Source: Siphonodentalium dalli (taxonomy: Eukaryota > Mollusca > Scaphopoda > Gadilida > Siphonodentaliidae). Taken from it: a stretch of DNA of 64,000 bases. Shown here piece after piece: positions 25,110 through 33,611 of this stretch (positions are counted from its first letter, which is position 1; every line of letters starts with the position of its first letter). The stretch covers positions 9,750,036-9,814,035 of the forward strand of contig CP136069.1 in the NCBI GenBank assembly GCA_032622095.1, in the 5' to 3' direction. Below the pieces are notes generated by a model, which saw nothing but the letters and a program-made list of their open reading frames with translations, did no database searches and was not told the origin of the DNA. Position numbers and translations under genes: made by a program.

Positions 25110-25967
25110 GTTCTATAGAAATTCACAGGGGACCATCTAGATGATGCCAAAGGGGTCTACTAGGAGAAGCTTTTTACGAGAAAGATAATGGTTGGGGTTA
25201 GAATTTTCTAAAGTGACGCCGTTGTTGTCAGGGGCAGAAAAGGGGGAGGGGCAGAAAAAAAATTTGTCGCCGATTGCCACCAAACTTATATATAATCATC
25301 CCCATAATATGAGGAATCTAATGGCGTGGTTTAAATATGGCAAAAGTCGCTCCGTTCGCGTCAGGGGTGCCCGGAAGGGGGGGGGGGGGCAGATATTTGT
25401 TTCTGTCGCCGATTGCCACGAAACTTACATATAATCATCCCCATGATATGAAGAATCCAACGGTGTGGTTTAAATATGTCAAAAGTGACATCGTTTGAGT
25501 CAGGGATGAACGGAAGGGGAAAGGGGCACCAAAATTGATAAAACTAATTTTAGCGCCGATTTCCACCAAATTGATATATATTCTTCTTCATGATACAAGG
25601 AATCTAATTGTGCGATTTAACAACGCCAAATTGTTGTTTTTGGATGAGAGATTTGGAGGGGGTGGGCACTAAATTTGATAATAAGTCGCCGATTGCCACC
25701 ACACTTATACAAAATCATCCCCATGGTATGATGAGTCTAATGGTGTGGCTTTTATCTGTCAAATGTGGCCTCATTCGAGTCAGGGTTGCGTTGAAAGGGA
25801 CAGGGGCACCAAAATTTCCACCAAATTGATACACGTTCTTATCCATGATACGAGGAATCTAATCGTGATTTAAAGTCGCCATAGTGGTGCTGTTTGGTGA
25901 GAGATGGAGAGGGAGGGATTGGCACCAAATTTGATAAAATAATTGTTTCTATATCTATATTTGCGAA

Positions 25968-26018
<51 letters not shown>

Positions 26019-29000
26019 GTTCTATAGAAATTCACAGGGGACCATCTAGATGATGCCAAAGGGGTCTACTAGGAGAAGCTTTTTACGAGAAAGATAATGG
26101 TTGGGGTTAGAATTTTCTAAAGTGACGCCGTTGTTGTCAGGGGCAGAAAAGGGGGAGGGGCAGAAAAAAAATTTGTCGCCGATTGCCACCAAACTTATAT
26201 ATAATCATCCCCATAATATGAGGAATCTAATGGCGTGGTTTAAATATGGCAAAAGTCGCTCCGTTCGCGTCAGGGGTGCCCGGAAGGGGGGGGGGGCAGA
26301 TATTTGTTTCTGTCGCCGATTGCCACGAAACTTACATATAATCATCCCCATGATATGAAGAATCCAACGGTGTGGTTTAAATATGTCAAAAGTGACATCG
26401 TTTGAGTCAGGGATGAACGGAAGGGGAAAGGGGCACCAAAATTGATAAAACTAATTTTAGCGCCGATTTCCACCAAATTGATATATATTCTTCTTCATGA
26501 TACAAGGAATCTAATTGTGCGATTTAACAACGCCAAATTGTTGTTTTTGGATGAGAGATTTGGAGGGGGTGGGCACTAAATTTGATAATAAGTCGCCGAT
26601 TGCCACCACACTTATACAAAATCATCCCCATGGTATGATGAGTCTAATGGTGTGGCTTTTATCTGTCAAATGTGGCCTCATTCGAGTCAGGGTTGCGTTG
26701 AAAGGGACAGGGGCACCAAAATTTCCACCAAATTGATACACGTTCTTATCCATGATACGAGGAATCTAATCGTGATTTAAAGTCGCCATAGTGGTGCTGT
26801 TTGGTGAGAGATGGAGAGGGAGGGATTGGCACCAAATTTGATAAAATAATTGTTTAGTCGCCGATTATCACCAAACTTATAAACAATCATCTCCATGATA
26901 TCAGGAGTGTAATCGTGTGGTTTAAGGATGTCACAAGTGGGGCCATTCGAGTCAGTGGTGTATAGAGATGAGAGGGACACACAAAATTATATCTATATGT
27001 TTAGTGCCGATTTCCACCAGATTGATACACATTCTTCTCCGTGATACGAGGAATCTTATCGTGTGGTTTAGATACACCAAATTGGTGCCCTATGGGTGAG
27101 AGATATGGGGACCTTAAATTTGATACGAATTTGTATACTCGCCAATTTTCACCAATTTCATATATATGCATCTCTAATCTCTAATGAGTCTTAGTGTGTG
27201 CAGCTTGAGTCCGAAATAGGGACGGGAGGGTCACCAAAACTGATACAAAATATGTTTAGTACCAATTACCATCAAATTCCGACACGTTCTTCTCAAATGA
27301 TACAAGAAATAAAATCGTGCTGTCTGTCTGTCTTTTTGTCTGTCTGTGTGCGTTCTATATATAACTTCACGCGGTACAACCGAGATGGCACCAAGGCGTT
27401 CTAAGAGGGGTAACTTTTTACAAGGAAGATAATGGTGCGGGTTAAAATTTTCTAAAATGACGCTGTTGGTGGGAGGGGAAATTAAAAAAATATGGTGAAA
27501 TAGTTTTGTCGCTGATTTCCACCAAACGAATACATAATCACCATCGCAATATGGCGTTGTTCGAGTCAGCGTTGCATCAACAATTGATTTAGTAAACCAA
27601 ATTCCACCAAATTCAAACACGTTTTTCTCTAATGATATACCATGAATTAAATCACATTTGGTGTCGTTTGCGTCACGGATGGCGACCGGATATGCACTAT
27701 CATTGATAAGATTGCTATTCGCCGATATCCACATATAAGTTATATACAGTCACCAGGCCATCTCCATATCATTTTAAGTAGTTGGGCGTTCACATTTCAC
27801 AATCCCGACATATGGTGACCCACATAAGTCACTTGAACAATTATATCTTCTTAACAGTCATATTTATATGGGAATGGCAATCAAGGCATTCACACAATGA
27901 GCTAGCAAAAAGAGATAACTAGAAGAAGCATTAAACGTATATTTATCATTCTATTGAAGAGATACATATATTCGTTCAAACTGAGAGACCTCGAACCGTC
28001 AGAGGATTGCATATATATAATAACAAAAGTTAGTCTGTTCCATTCAATACAGTTTCCACAAAACGTTACAATTTGTCAAGAGATATGGAAGGCCTGTTAA
28101 AAATAGTGGTCACAGTGTGCAGTCAAATATAGTTTCTTCTGATATACAAGAAAATGCAGTTAGTAGCACAATACTTTTCAGGATCCTACCAATACTGACA
28201 TCTGACAAGTGTTTTAGAACAGACTCGTCGACTGACATAAACAACTCAAAATCTCGCTCTGTGCCTGGCACACGTAGCTGATATATAGGCACAGCAACAT
28301 TTCGTTTAAACTAAGAATATTTAGCCAATATATAGCACCATGAACAGAGGAGCACCTGGAAATTTCTTTGAAACATCTGTATCTTCATGGAGATATGATA
28401 GCCAGGTGTCCTCGAGATCTTAGTCCAACCCACTAGATTGATTGATACATCTCAATATGTAAAACCCAATTATCATCTTTTATCGAACTAATGTGTTTAT
28501 GATGTTCATGTATCATATTATAACGTCTAATTTATACGCAGTTGTAAATAAATAAATACTTCATTATTGGTGGAACGGATTAATCGCGATAAACAGAATG
28601 ACAATTGACAAGGTGAGCCACTACTTATATTCCATGACTGTAATAATCATGTTTTGTGATGCTATTTGAATATACAATTTATGAGAAAACGTATAAGACT
28701 TCAAGCAAGAGCATTCTATATTCCCAACAAATATCCACAGCATACATTAACCTGGGCAACGCCGGGTAACCCTGCTAGTGTTATATAAAAACAATCTCAA
28801 AATGCCAATTTGACATTTCACTGCCAAATTATGACAAAAAATATTATAGCTCTGTCAATAAACATAAACAAAGGAAATATGAAATTATGTATGAAAGAAC
28901 AATGTAAGCAGAAGCTGTTAATATAAAGTTTTATGCTTCAAGATGCATAATTTTGAAGTTTTTGTTGATATGATTTCCCCTACCCCATTGTTCTGCCATT

Positions 29001-30762
29001 CAAATTTGGAGTAAGTTTCCATAATTATGAGTGAAATCCAGTGACATTCATTGGTATAACCATTGAAATGCCATTTTCTCAACAAAAAAATGATTTAAGA
29101 TGACAGATCACATAATTTTACACAATAAACTTTCGTTAATGTTTTTAAATATGCCTAAAATCGACAAAAACGCCCCACAATAGCATTTTCGGAAAAGAGG
29201 CTAGACTAAGAGTTCATAGGACCTTAATTTTATTTTCTTCACCAATGTATTTGGAAATTCCTTCACAATTTGTTCAATCTAGTATTCTCAAAATGTTATG
29301 AGAAAAGCAGAGCATATGGATATTAATTTTTTGAGTTACATGACCTCAAATATGGCATTTCATCACATGAGTTCTGTGTCCATACAATGGAACACACATT
29401 TTGTTTGAGAATATTTTATTCTCCTTATTCATAGATGCACATATTAATCATATTTTGTGTTTAATCTAGTGAGGAAATTACTAAAACAGTGAAAAAGTCA
29501 TTAATTTGGCACTAGTTTTTTAAATAATTAACCATATAATACGGCATTTGGCTCATTCTGCGAAATTAAGGCTCAGAAATCAGGTAAATTCGCGTTTTTT
29601 GAAAGCACACAACTCGAAAAATACTTAAGGAATCTGGGAATGGTTTCCAGTTCTGGATTCAGGAAAATATGGTCGACAAAATAGGTATGATATAGTACAA
29701 CACGAGACATACATGTCCATATCAGCTTAGTATGTAAATACACCACATGGTCGACAAAATAGGCATGATATAGTACAACACGAGACATACATGTCCATAT
29801 CAGCTTAGTATGTAAATACACCACATTTCAAGACTGAAGTTCAGTCTTACTCTTCTAGAAAATATTCTAGTAAATTGTTGCTTTACTCTTGTTCAAAACA
29901 ATGGTCTATAGTTTACTACACGTATAACTGTTCAATAGCATTATCGATATTTATATCCAGCTGCCAGGATCTTAGATTTATGTGAGGGTTCACATTAATT
30001 GGTCACCTCAGCGTCATAGTATAACTTACTCACATTGAATGCAGCCGCGACTCTCTCTGATTTGATCAAGCCAACCATCAATCTTCTAGGCTTCTCTGGG
30101 ATGGGTACAGGTTCGCCCAGTTGGAGGTCATTCTTAATGTCAAACAGTTCATTAGGCAGCAAGCAACAGTTTTTAAAAATACAGAAATCGGAGTCATTTC
30201 CGAGAATACATAATGCTTTTGGTCGTCGTGTGAGTTCCTGTGCGATTCTGTAATCAGCTTCACCTTCCGCGCATTGTATTATGTCGCACTTTGTCTGCTT
30301 TAGTGCTTGTAGGACTTGTAACTTTAATAGTACTGGTTTGACGATGATGTCCGAGGGAATATGAGAGATCTCCTTGTGACCTTCACATACAGCTAATATG
30401 TCATCCAGTTGTTTCATGTTATATTCATGCCGACTGACCCATGTATCAAATTTCTGCTTCGTATCACTTCGACTGCTGCCCTTAGAGCCATCGAGGAAGA
30501 ATGCCAGACTTATCCCAACGGATTTCAGAGCGGATATAAAACCGACAATGAAACTATTTAGAGAGGCATAATCCCCACCAGAGATTTTAACGAATGGGTT
30601 GCTCTTTGATAGTCGCTCCCAGAATTTTTTAAGGATATTAAGTTCGAAGGCAGTAAAATCCACAAGAAGTTCAATCCCGCCTTTTTCCGCAGCTATCTGA
30701 ACCAAGTCAAGTTCATCAACACAATGTTTGCGACAATAACCCAGAAGACCTCGAACTCCCAT
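12135..30762 (-). CDS. ASTE1: Asteroid/ASTE1-like XPG-family nuclease, five-exon gene model
   Basis: The model joins 30762-30034, 21262-21083, 17934-17611, 14117-14018 and 12364-12135 (729+180+324+100+230 nt = 521 codons). All borders are GT-AG and phases run 0,0,0,1,0. The N-terminus 'MGVRGLLGYC' is the XPG-N start. Acidic residues D35, D91, E166, E168, D190, D192 and D260 match the seven metal ligands of the FEN1/XPG fold, so catalysis looks possible. The later exons follow the Asteroid order: IRK...GAYP helices, 'LRSHVYKMLL', 'VTEY', 'EEWNLPL', then a helical C-terminal half. Human ASTE1 (about 680 residues) is a structure-specific nuclease linked to shieldin-dependent double-strand break repair; that role here is inferred. 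The C-terminus is incomplete (see 11082-11203). Introns are 8.8, 3.1, 3.5 and 1.7 kb, all invaded by repeats. Confidence 0.8.
12524..12567. repeat. Shortened copy of the 69-bp hairpin (intron-proximal)
   Basis: The sequence gccaatgcattcgcttata, a short atgc centre, then the inverted arm ending gaatgcattggc. The central 'cgaccatagg' part is deleted. AT-rich 'aatgtaagaa' sequence typical of the element core follows to about 12750. The unit lies upstream of exon 5, in intron 4. Confidence 0.7.
13288..13650. mobile_element. Inverted, end-truncated copy of the TTAA MITE (intron 4)
   Basis: The 'ggatatcattggaaccggctc' region, hairpins at 13404-13472 and 13552-13620, and the right end ttgggtaaagggctaa identify it. 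It is the reverse orientation of the copies at 11.7, 16.5 and 18.0 kb. The left terminal repeat is missing: homology starts at 'aaataaagcttcaacagcc'. Confidence 0.75.
14018..14117 (-). CDS. ASTE1: ASTE1-like exon 4
   Basis: A 100-nt exon with acceptor TGTTTGTTACAG|GTT and donor GCAG|GTAATG; it enters in phase 0 and leaves in phase 1. 'VTEEWNLPLMHEVSENLKTF' fits the Asteroid segment with a W..LP core followed by a helix. A palindromic insertion lies immediately upstream, and 32 bp of the intron end is duplicated on its far side. Confidence 0.8.
14154..14538. mobile_element. Two-hairpin palindromic element upstream of exon 4
   Basis: Hairpins at 14171-14239 and 14462-14530 face each other across an AT-rich core. 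The core contains an unrelated 'ggagccccacacata' hairpin-like stretch (about 14300-14390). The element is preceded by a T run. A perfect 32-bp direct repeat flanks it at 14122-14153 and 14539-14570. The 206-codon minus-strand frame across it is not a gene. Confidence 0.8.
14684..15270. mobile_element. TTAA-flanked MITE (intron 3)
   Basis: TTAA lies at both borders (14684-14687 and 15267-15270), with inverted ends agggatactgtac / gtacagtacccct. No coding capacity. It belongs to the same end-family as the element at 19864-20156. Confidence 0.7.
15638..16088. repeat. 20-bp minisatellite, about 22 copies (intron 3)
   Basis: The unit is approximately 'tattctcaattatataggga'. The period is exactly 20 bp, with three copies per 60-base line. 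Variants are 'tatattgaga', 'tatagaggga' and 'tatatatgga'. Confidence 0.95.
16177..16491. mobile_element. MITE with ~57-bp terminal inverted repeats (intron 3)
   Basis: The left end (tgagaataaggttccggac … tttagtgac) and right end (gtcaccaaatt … gtccgcaccttattctca) pair over about 57 bp. The 80-codon plus-strand frame inside has no recognisable domain. Confidence 0.7.
16533..16909. mobile_element. TTAA-flanked two-hairpin MITE (intron 3)
   Basis: TTAA borders with inverted ends ccctatacccaaca / ttgttgggtaaaggg; hairpins at 16563-16631 and 16688-16756. Same orientation as the copies at 11702 and 18017. Confidence 0.8.
17024..17505. mobile_element. Foldback element with ~95-bp arms (intron 3)
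   Basis: The arm at about 17024-17121 ('gatcatgccatgaatccc', 'ggaacgttttgaagttttga') is inverted at 17406-17505. The spacer of about 280 bp has no recognised gene. A diverged relative occurs at 55330-55480. Confidence 0.7.
17611..17934 (-). CDS. ASTE1: ASTE1-like exon 3
   Basis: This exon has 108 codons, acceptor TTTTAG|AGG and a consensus donor GAT|GTAAGTAT, phase 0 at both ends. The residues include 'LHSRYFYNL', 'IIRKQIESGAYP', 'LLADLRSHVYKMLL' and 'VTEYGKSL', matching the Asteroid middle region where the family reads (I)RxxIYxLL followed by VTEY. A TTAA MITE lies 82 bp upstream of the acceptor. Confidence 0.85.
18017..18364. mobile_element. TTAA-flanked MITE with one truncated hairpin (intron 2)
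   Basis: TTAA at 18017 and 18361; ends ccctttacccaaca / ttgttgggtaaaggg. The left hairpin is reduced to its first 16 bp (18047-18062), while the right one (18140-18208) is intact. Confidence 0.8.
18365..19159. other. No gene seen (intron 2)
   Basis: Unique sequence with no recognised repeat or exon. Confidence 0.4.
19160..19309. repeat. (TC)n microsatellite followed by (GATC)4
   Basis: About 130 bp of TC dinucleotides, interrupted by a few 'cccc' imperfections, then four perfect GATC units at 19294-19309. Confidence 0.97.
19310..19863. other. No gene seen (intron 2)
   Basis: Unique sequence. No repeat or exon was recognised. Confidence 0.4.
19864..20156. mobile_element. TTAA-flanked MITE with long inverted arms (intron 2)
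   Basis: TTAA at 19864-19867 and 20153-20156. The ends 'aaggatactgtacactaaat' and 'atttagtttgcagttcccct' are inverted, and pairing continues inward for about 100 bp ('tatgggaccatc', 'caacagaatatatg'). The element is about 293 bp and nearly all arm. Confidence 0.8.
20157..20689. other. No gene seen (intron 2)
   Basis: Unique sequence with only short open frames. Confidence 0.4.
20690..20850. repeat. Single monomer of the ~160-bp family
   Basis: It carries 'aattcgaattttatatg', 'actcacataccaaatatgg' and 'gggccataactccg', as in the monomers at 1-1247. This is a solo remnant within intron 2. Confidence 0.6.
21083..21262 (-). CDS. ASTE1: ASTE1-like exon 2: last metal ligand and helical arch
   Basis: Sixty codons lie between acceptor ATTGCCACAG|CTG and donor ATG|GTAAGC, phase 0 at both ends. 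'LIELSIVAGNDFTS' is the conserved motif that supplies the seventh acidic ligand (D260 of the assembled protein) and begins the helix-hairpin-helix region. The frame continues open upstream into the minisatellite, but this is repeat translation. Confidence 0.85.
21318..23735. repeat. 45-bp minisatellite, about 54 copies (intron 1)
   Basis: The unit contains 'atgcgttatgacggcgtg' and 'gacaatgaacgtttgtgtg'; the period is 45 bp. Since 45 is a multiple of three and the unit lacks stops in several frames, long open frames occur on both strands (up to 268 codons). A 75-bp non-repeat insertion lies at about 21618-21692. A block of 13 units (585 bp) is duplicated: variant units ending at 21945 reappear ending at 22530. 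Confidence 0.95.
23736..24221. other. No gene seen (intron 1)
   Basis: AT-rich sequence with no recognised repeat or exon. Confidence 0.4.
25035..26852. repeat. ~910-bp tandem duplication of the Helitron 5' part
   Basis: 25035-25947 and 25948-26852 are almost identical. They differ chiefly in the length of the (TGTC)n run and of a G run (about 25377 versus 26288). The duplication starts exactly at the element's TC end and stops at 'aattgttt'. Confidence 0.92.
28110..28317 (-). other. Coding-like open segment inside the Helitron, function unknown
   Basis: A minus-strand acceptor (ATTCTTAG) is followed by an open frame with ordinary amino-acid composition: 'VPIYQLRVPGTERDFEL', 'VDESVLKHLSD'. 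I do not recognise the protein. It is in phase 0, so it could be spliced after ASTE1-like exon 1, but the exon 1-exon 2 join is complete without it. It may be a captured gene fragment or an alternative exon. Confidence 0.25.
29669..29824. repeat. 78-bp tandem duplication
   Basis: Two adjacent copies starting 'atggtcgacaaaatagg' differ by a single base (ggtatg versus ggcatg). They lie at the outer end of the inverted arm. Confidence 0.95.
30034..30762 (-). CDS. ASTE1: ASTE1-like exon 1: XPG-N and XPG-I domains
   Basis: This exon encodes 243 codons from ATG 30762 to the donor AAT|GTGAGTAAG at 30033. XPG-N spans about residues 1-100 with 'LLVDFTAF' (D35) and 'FFLDGSKG' (D91). XPG-I spans about 155-200 with 'CAEGEADYRIA' and 'ILGNDSDFCIF'. 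The open frame runs 12 codons past the donor to a stop, but the spliced join to exon 2 gives an uninterrupted family match (…ERVAAAFN | LSGPSQLIEL…). Upstream, TTTTATTTCAG at 30819-30809 looks like an acceptor, so the ATG probably sits in an exon starting at 30808 with about 46 nt of 5' UTR. Confidence 0.88.
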
Positions 30763-30820
30763 TGCGTCTCCTCTACAGATGTTGGTTTAATCTTGTTCAA
30801 AACGATGCCTGAAATAAAAT
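30763..30820 (-). promoter_or_regulatory. 5' UTR and putative acceptor before ASTE1-like ATG
   Basis: The minus strand reads TGATTTTATTTCAG|GCATCG. A polypyrimidine-like tract and AG at 30810-30809 suggest an intron in the 5' UTR. The ATG context is GACGCAATGG. The upstream first exon and promoter were not located. Confidence 0.45.
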
Positions 30821-30913
30821 CATTAGTTTATGGTTAAAGGCCCACTTCATTGTCGAGTCACCGATTATTGTTTCATATTGATTTTTCACTGACTTGATAT
30901 ATAGAGAATACCC

Positions 30914-31042
30914 GGTTGAATACCCGGATTATCTCATGAGAGGGTACAAGGAAATACAGAATTTCCACGAGCGGATGCAAGCCGCGAGTGGAAATTCTGT
31001 ATTTCCTTGTACACACGAATGAGATAATCAGGGTATTCAACC
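30914..31042. mobile_element. 129-bp foldback upstream of the ASTE1-like gene
   Basis: A perfect 25-bp pair (30944-30968 with 30988-31012) is flanked by outer arms ggttgaatacccggattatc and gataatcagggtattcaacc. The loop is about 19 bp. It sits 106 bp upstream of the putative 5' UTR acceptor, in the first intron or promoter region. Confidence 0.85.
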
Positions 31043-32040
31043 AAAACCCGTAGGTTTTATTTTTATTATATGCGCTACGCTATAAACGGCCCCAAAACTG
31101 CTAGTTTTGTCCCACAGATAACTTCAAATTGTTAGAAAGCTTCGACATTTGCATTTTGTTTACATTCCATCAATTGATTTGTTCACCACTGAATGACAAA
31201 TATCGAGCATATCCGCCATAAGAAATAGTCCCCTTTGTTCTATTCTGAAATGATGCGTGAAATTTAATGTATACATAATTTAATGATAAGAATATATTAA
31301 AACATGTTGAGTTAACATTATAACAATTAAATAACAGTTTATGAACATTTTAAGTCTTTATTTAGCGAGAAAGCACATGGCTCACAAGCTATCGATCGGC
31401 CAATGTGTTTTTATCGGTAACAAATCACTTCCGTTTTAAGAATTAAACTTTTTCGCGTTGGAGAAATCGTATTGGATTTGGACGAAATGTGTGATAAATC
31501 ACAACAAGTAAATAGGTTGGTTGACTGTTATCATACAATACGCATATGGCGAATGATAGGCCAGCTAAACTAATTCAAACTAGTAATATTAAACAGTCAA
31601 ATAACTAAAATTATTGAAATTAAAGTTCATGAAAGTCGGAAGTTTTCAAATCGTTTATCTTCTTCCATGATTATATCAAATATTTTAGAACTTTGCTCGC
31701 GAGTAGTATTGTGTATTAAATTATTTGTTATCGATTAAATACAACATTTTAAAACAAATCAATTCAATCACTGTCTGAGTCGTAAATCCTTCGAATTCGT
31801 TTATACTGCTTGGCCAAAACAGGACTAGTATATATATATCTTTATTATCCTCCATGTATGGAGATTCATATATAAATGTTAATATTATGAGAACAAACAC
31901 AATTTGGTACATAATACAGTGTATAAGAAATTTAAGATTACAAACATATCAACAACACATGTCTCAATATGTATGATGAACTAACTACACATGCACATAT
32001 ACACACTCATGCAATATATAAAGTAGACATTCCATTCTAC
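31043..32040. other. No gene seen
   Basis: AT-rich unique DNA. It would contain the upstream regulatory region of the ASTE1-like gene, but no defined element was recognised. Confidence 0.4.
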
Positions 32041-32062
32041 AGCCATATCGTACTTACAGACA

Positions 32063-32212
32063 GAGGAATAGCATACTCCGAGACGACCAAGCCGGAGTTG
32101 AACCCAAATCAGGGATCTCTCTCTCTCTCTGGAAGACCCACAAACGCCAATGCCTTTGTGCAGTCTTACCGACTCGGAGCCGACCAATCCCCCCAGCACC
32201 GCTCATGTATAT
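32063..32212 (-). mobile_element. tRNA-derived SINE with 22-bp target duplication
   Basis: On the minus strand, an A-box-like 'ggctccgagtcgg' and a B box 'ggttcaactcc' lie about 80 bp apart with a (GA)n run between. Perfect 22-bp direct repeats beginning agccatatcgtacttacaga flank it at 32041-32062 and 32213-32234, showing a recent retroposition. Confidence 0.75.
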
Positions 32213-32391
32213 AGCCATATCGTACTTACAGACATACAGACGACAGTCAGACAAGCAGACATACGAGACAAACAAACAAACGGCAGACGTACATACAGAC
32301 AAATGTACCTACTGGTAAAACAATACACAGATATTACGAACACGCATATAACTGCATGTTATGATAGATTTTATATGAAGGTTTGGGAGAC

Positions 32392-33350
32392 CTAGTCAGG
32401 ACTTGGCGTCAGTCGATCAACATATACTCTCCAGAGGAATGCAGCTTTGTTCACGAAGAAGTCTATTAGTTCATTTTCTTCTTCGGGCGAACAATATATA
32501 TTTTCATGTAGACCTGTAAGTAGAACGCGCGTTTTGGATTCTACTTCCAGTTTGTCATACTGCATATAAATATCTACATCAAACAAGTTCAGTAGCTCGA
32601 ATTCAAAGGTTATTCGATCGTCGCAAATGGAAGAACATTCAATTAAGGCATGTTTTACAAGATCTGTATGTTTGTTGTCACATAATACGCAGGTTTCCTC
32701 ATTTGTTTCCAGGATACAAATAAGGCGTGCAATAAGTAGATATGATTTTTTATGGGCTGGATATATGCGACAATTTTCTATAGCCGGGACATGCATAACG
32801 TTGGATGGACGGCAGAGAACCTAGCAAGTCGAGTATCCTCATTTACGCTCATGTCCCAATATTCTCTATTAACTTTTGACCATGATTCGTTTATGGCACA
32901 TTTCCATGTTGATTTCTTAGGGAATATTGAATTTTCGATGTAGTTCTCAAGAGCTTCGGTCAGGTCATATTTGTTAAGAGTGTCAATGATGTCAGACATG
33001 TAACTTGATGATGAGCATGTAGTATCAACGATGTATTTATATAAGCGCGTGAGAAATACTTGTTTCACAGTTTTAGAAGATTTTAAGTTGCACAAAGAAC
33101 CGAAGAATGACATTTTACGTTTTTCGATAAGTGACACCATAGATGAGGTTCCGACTAATCCTTGCGCAATAACCGTTTTTGTACGACGGTGAAGGCCCTG
33201 GTAATACTTTAAACAGAATCTGTGTGTTCGTTCCAGGCGATCAACGTGTTTTTGGTTCAAATTCCAGAGAAGTTCAGACCCGTGCAGCCCTTTAGGTATG
33301 ACATTGATGGGTGCATGAAAAGTGTTCCCAGCGAAAATTGACGATAACAT
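32392..33350 (-). pseudogene. 5'-truncated non-LTR retrotransposon, C-terminal region
   Basis: Two overlapping minus-strand frames (33350-32778 and 32796-32392) form the region C-terminal to a LINE reverse transcriptase. It has 'VIPKGLHGSELLWNL', 'LERTHRFCLKYYQGL', and a C-terminal zinc motif C-x2-C-x7-H-x4-C in 'CVLCDNKHTDLVKHALIEC'. The two frames are offset by a frameshift near 32790. The endonuclease and RT core are missing, as expected from incomplete reverse transcription. The same C-terminal architecture occurs in the LINE at 57418-59435. The copy is inactive. Confidence 0.75.
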
Positions 33351-33359
33351 ACCCGATGA

Positions 33360-33534
33360 ACCACTGTCGATAGAATATGATTAGGCACATTCACAGACAC
33401 TGGAGTAGAAATTGTATGCGGAATATCAATGACTGTAGGGCTCCGATTCTCATCAGGCACACTCACTGGCGTAGAATTTTGGCCTGGATTGGCTGGAATA
33501 TCTATCACTGTAGACCTATCTACTTGCTCCGTTT
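33360..33534 (-). other. Possible C-terminal exon beside the Crypton-like gene
   Basis: After an acceptor-like GACATTTCAG, an open frame contains two similar ~24-residue blocks built on 'TVIDIP' and 'STPVSV'. It is on the same strand and just downstream of the recombinase. The recombinase frame ends with a possible donor (CCT|GTAAAC) but the phases do not match, so the link is unproven. Confidence 0.25.
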
Positions 33535-33611
33535 CTGAAATGTCATATGCAGTTTAATTCCTGCCCATGTTATCGGTGGAAGCTGAATGTGATAATAGTG
33601 ATGATATCTTC

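Larger units (their letters stand above)
25035..28778 (+). mobile_element. Non-autonomous Helitron-like element
   Basis: The 5' end is A|TCTATATCTATATTTGCG. The 3' end has a hairpin (cctgggcaacgccggg) followed by CTAG at 28775-28778 and a flanking T. This fits the Helitron rule of 5'-TC…CTRR-3' inserted between A and T without target duplication. The interior consists of ~140-bp degenerate repeats containing 'cgccgattgccaccaaact', with no Rep/helicase. A second 5' end of the family occurs at 59894. Confidence 0.7.
24222..29668. mobile_element. Element with ~0.8-kb inverted arms, loop occupied by a Helitron
   Basis: Sequence from about 24222 to 25005 recurs inverted at about 28850-29668. Matching pieces include the 'tttcctgaaccc' end, 'acaaaatgtgtgttcc' and 'tttgtgtttaatct', with many substitutions. 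The arms are non-coding. The Helitron-like element at 25035-28778 fills most of the loop and was probably inserted later. Confidence 0.7.

Noticed and set aside
29995-30033. Extension of ASTE1-like exon 1 to the stop at 29995, or use of the donor GAG|GTGACC at 30006
   Set aside because: The donor AAT|GTGAGT at 30033 is closer to consensus, and the resulting join to exon 2 matches the family without a gap.
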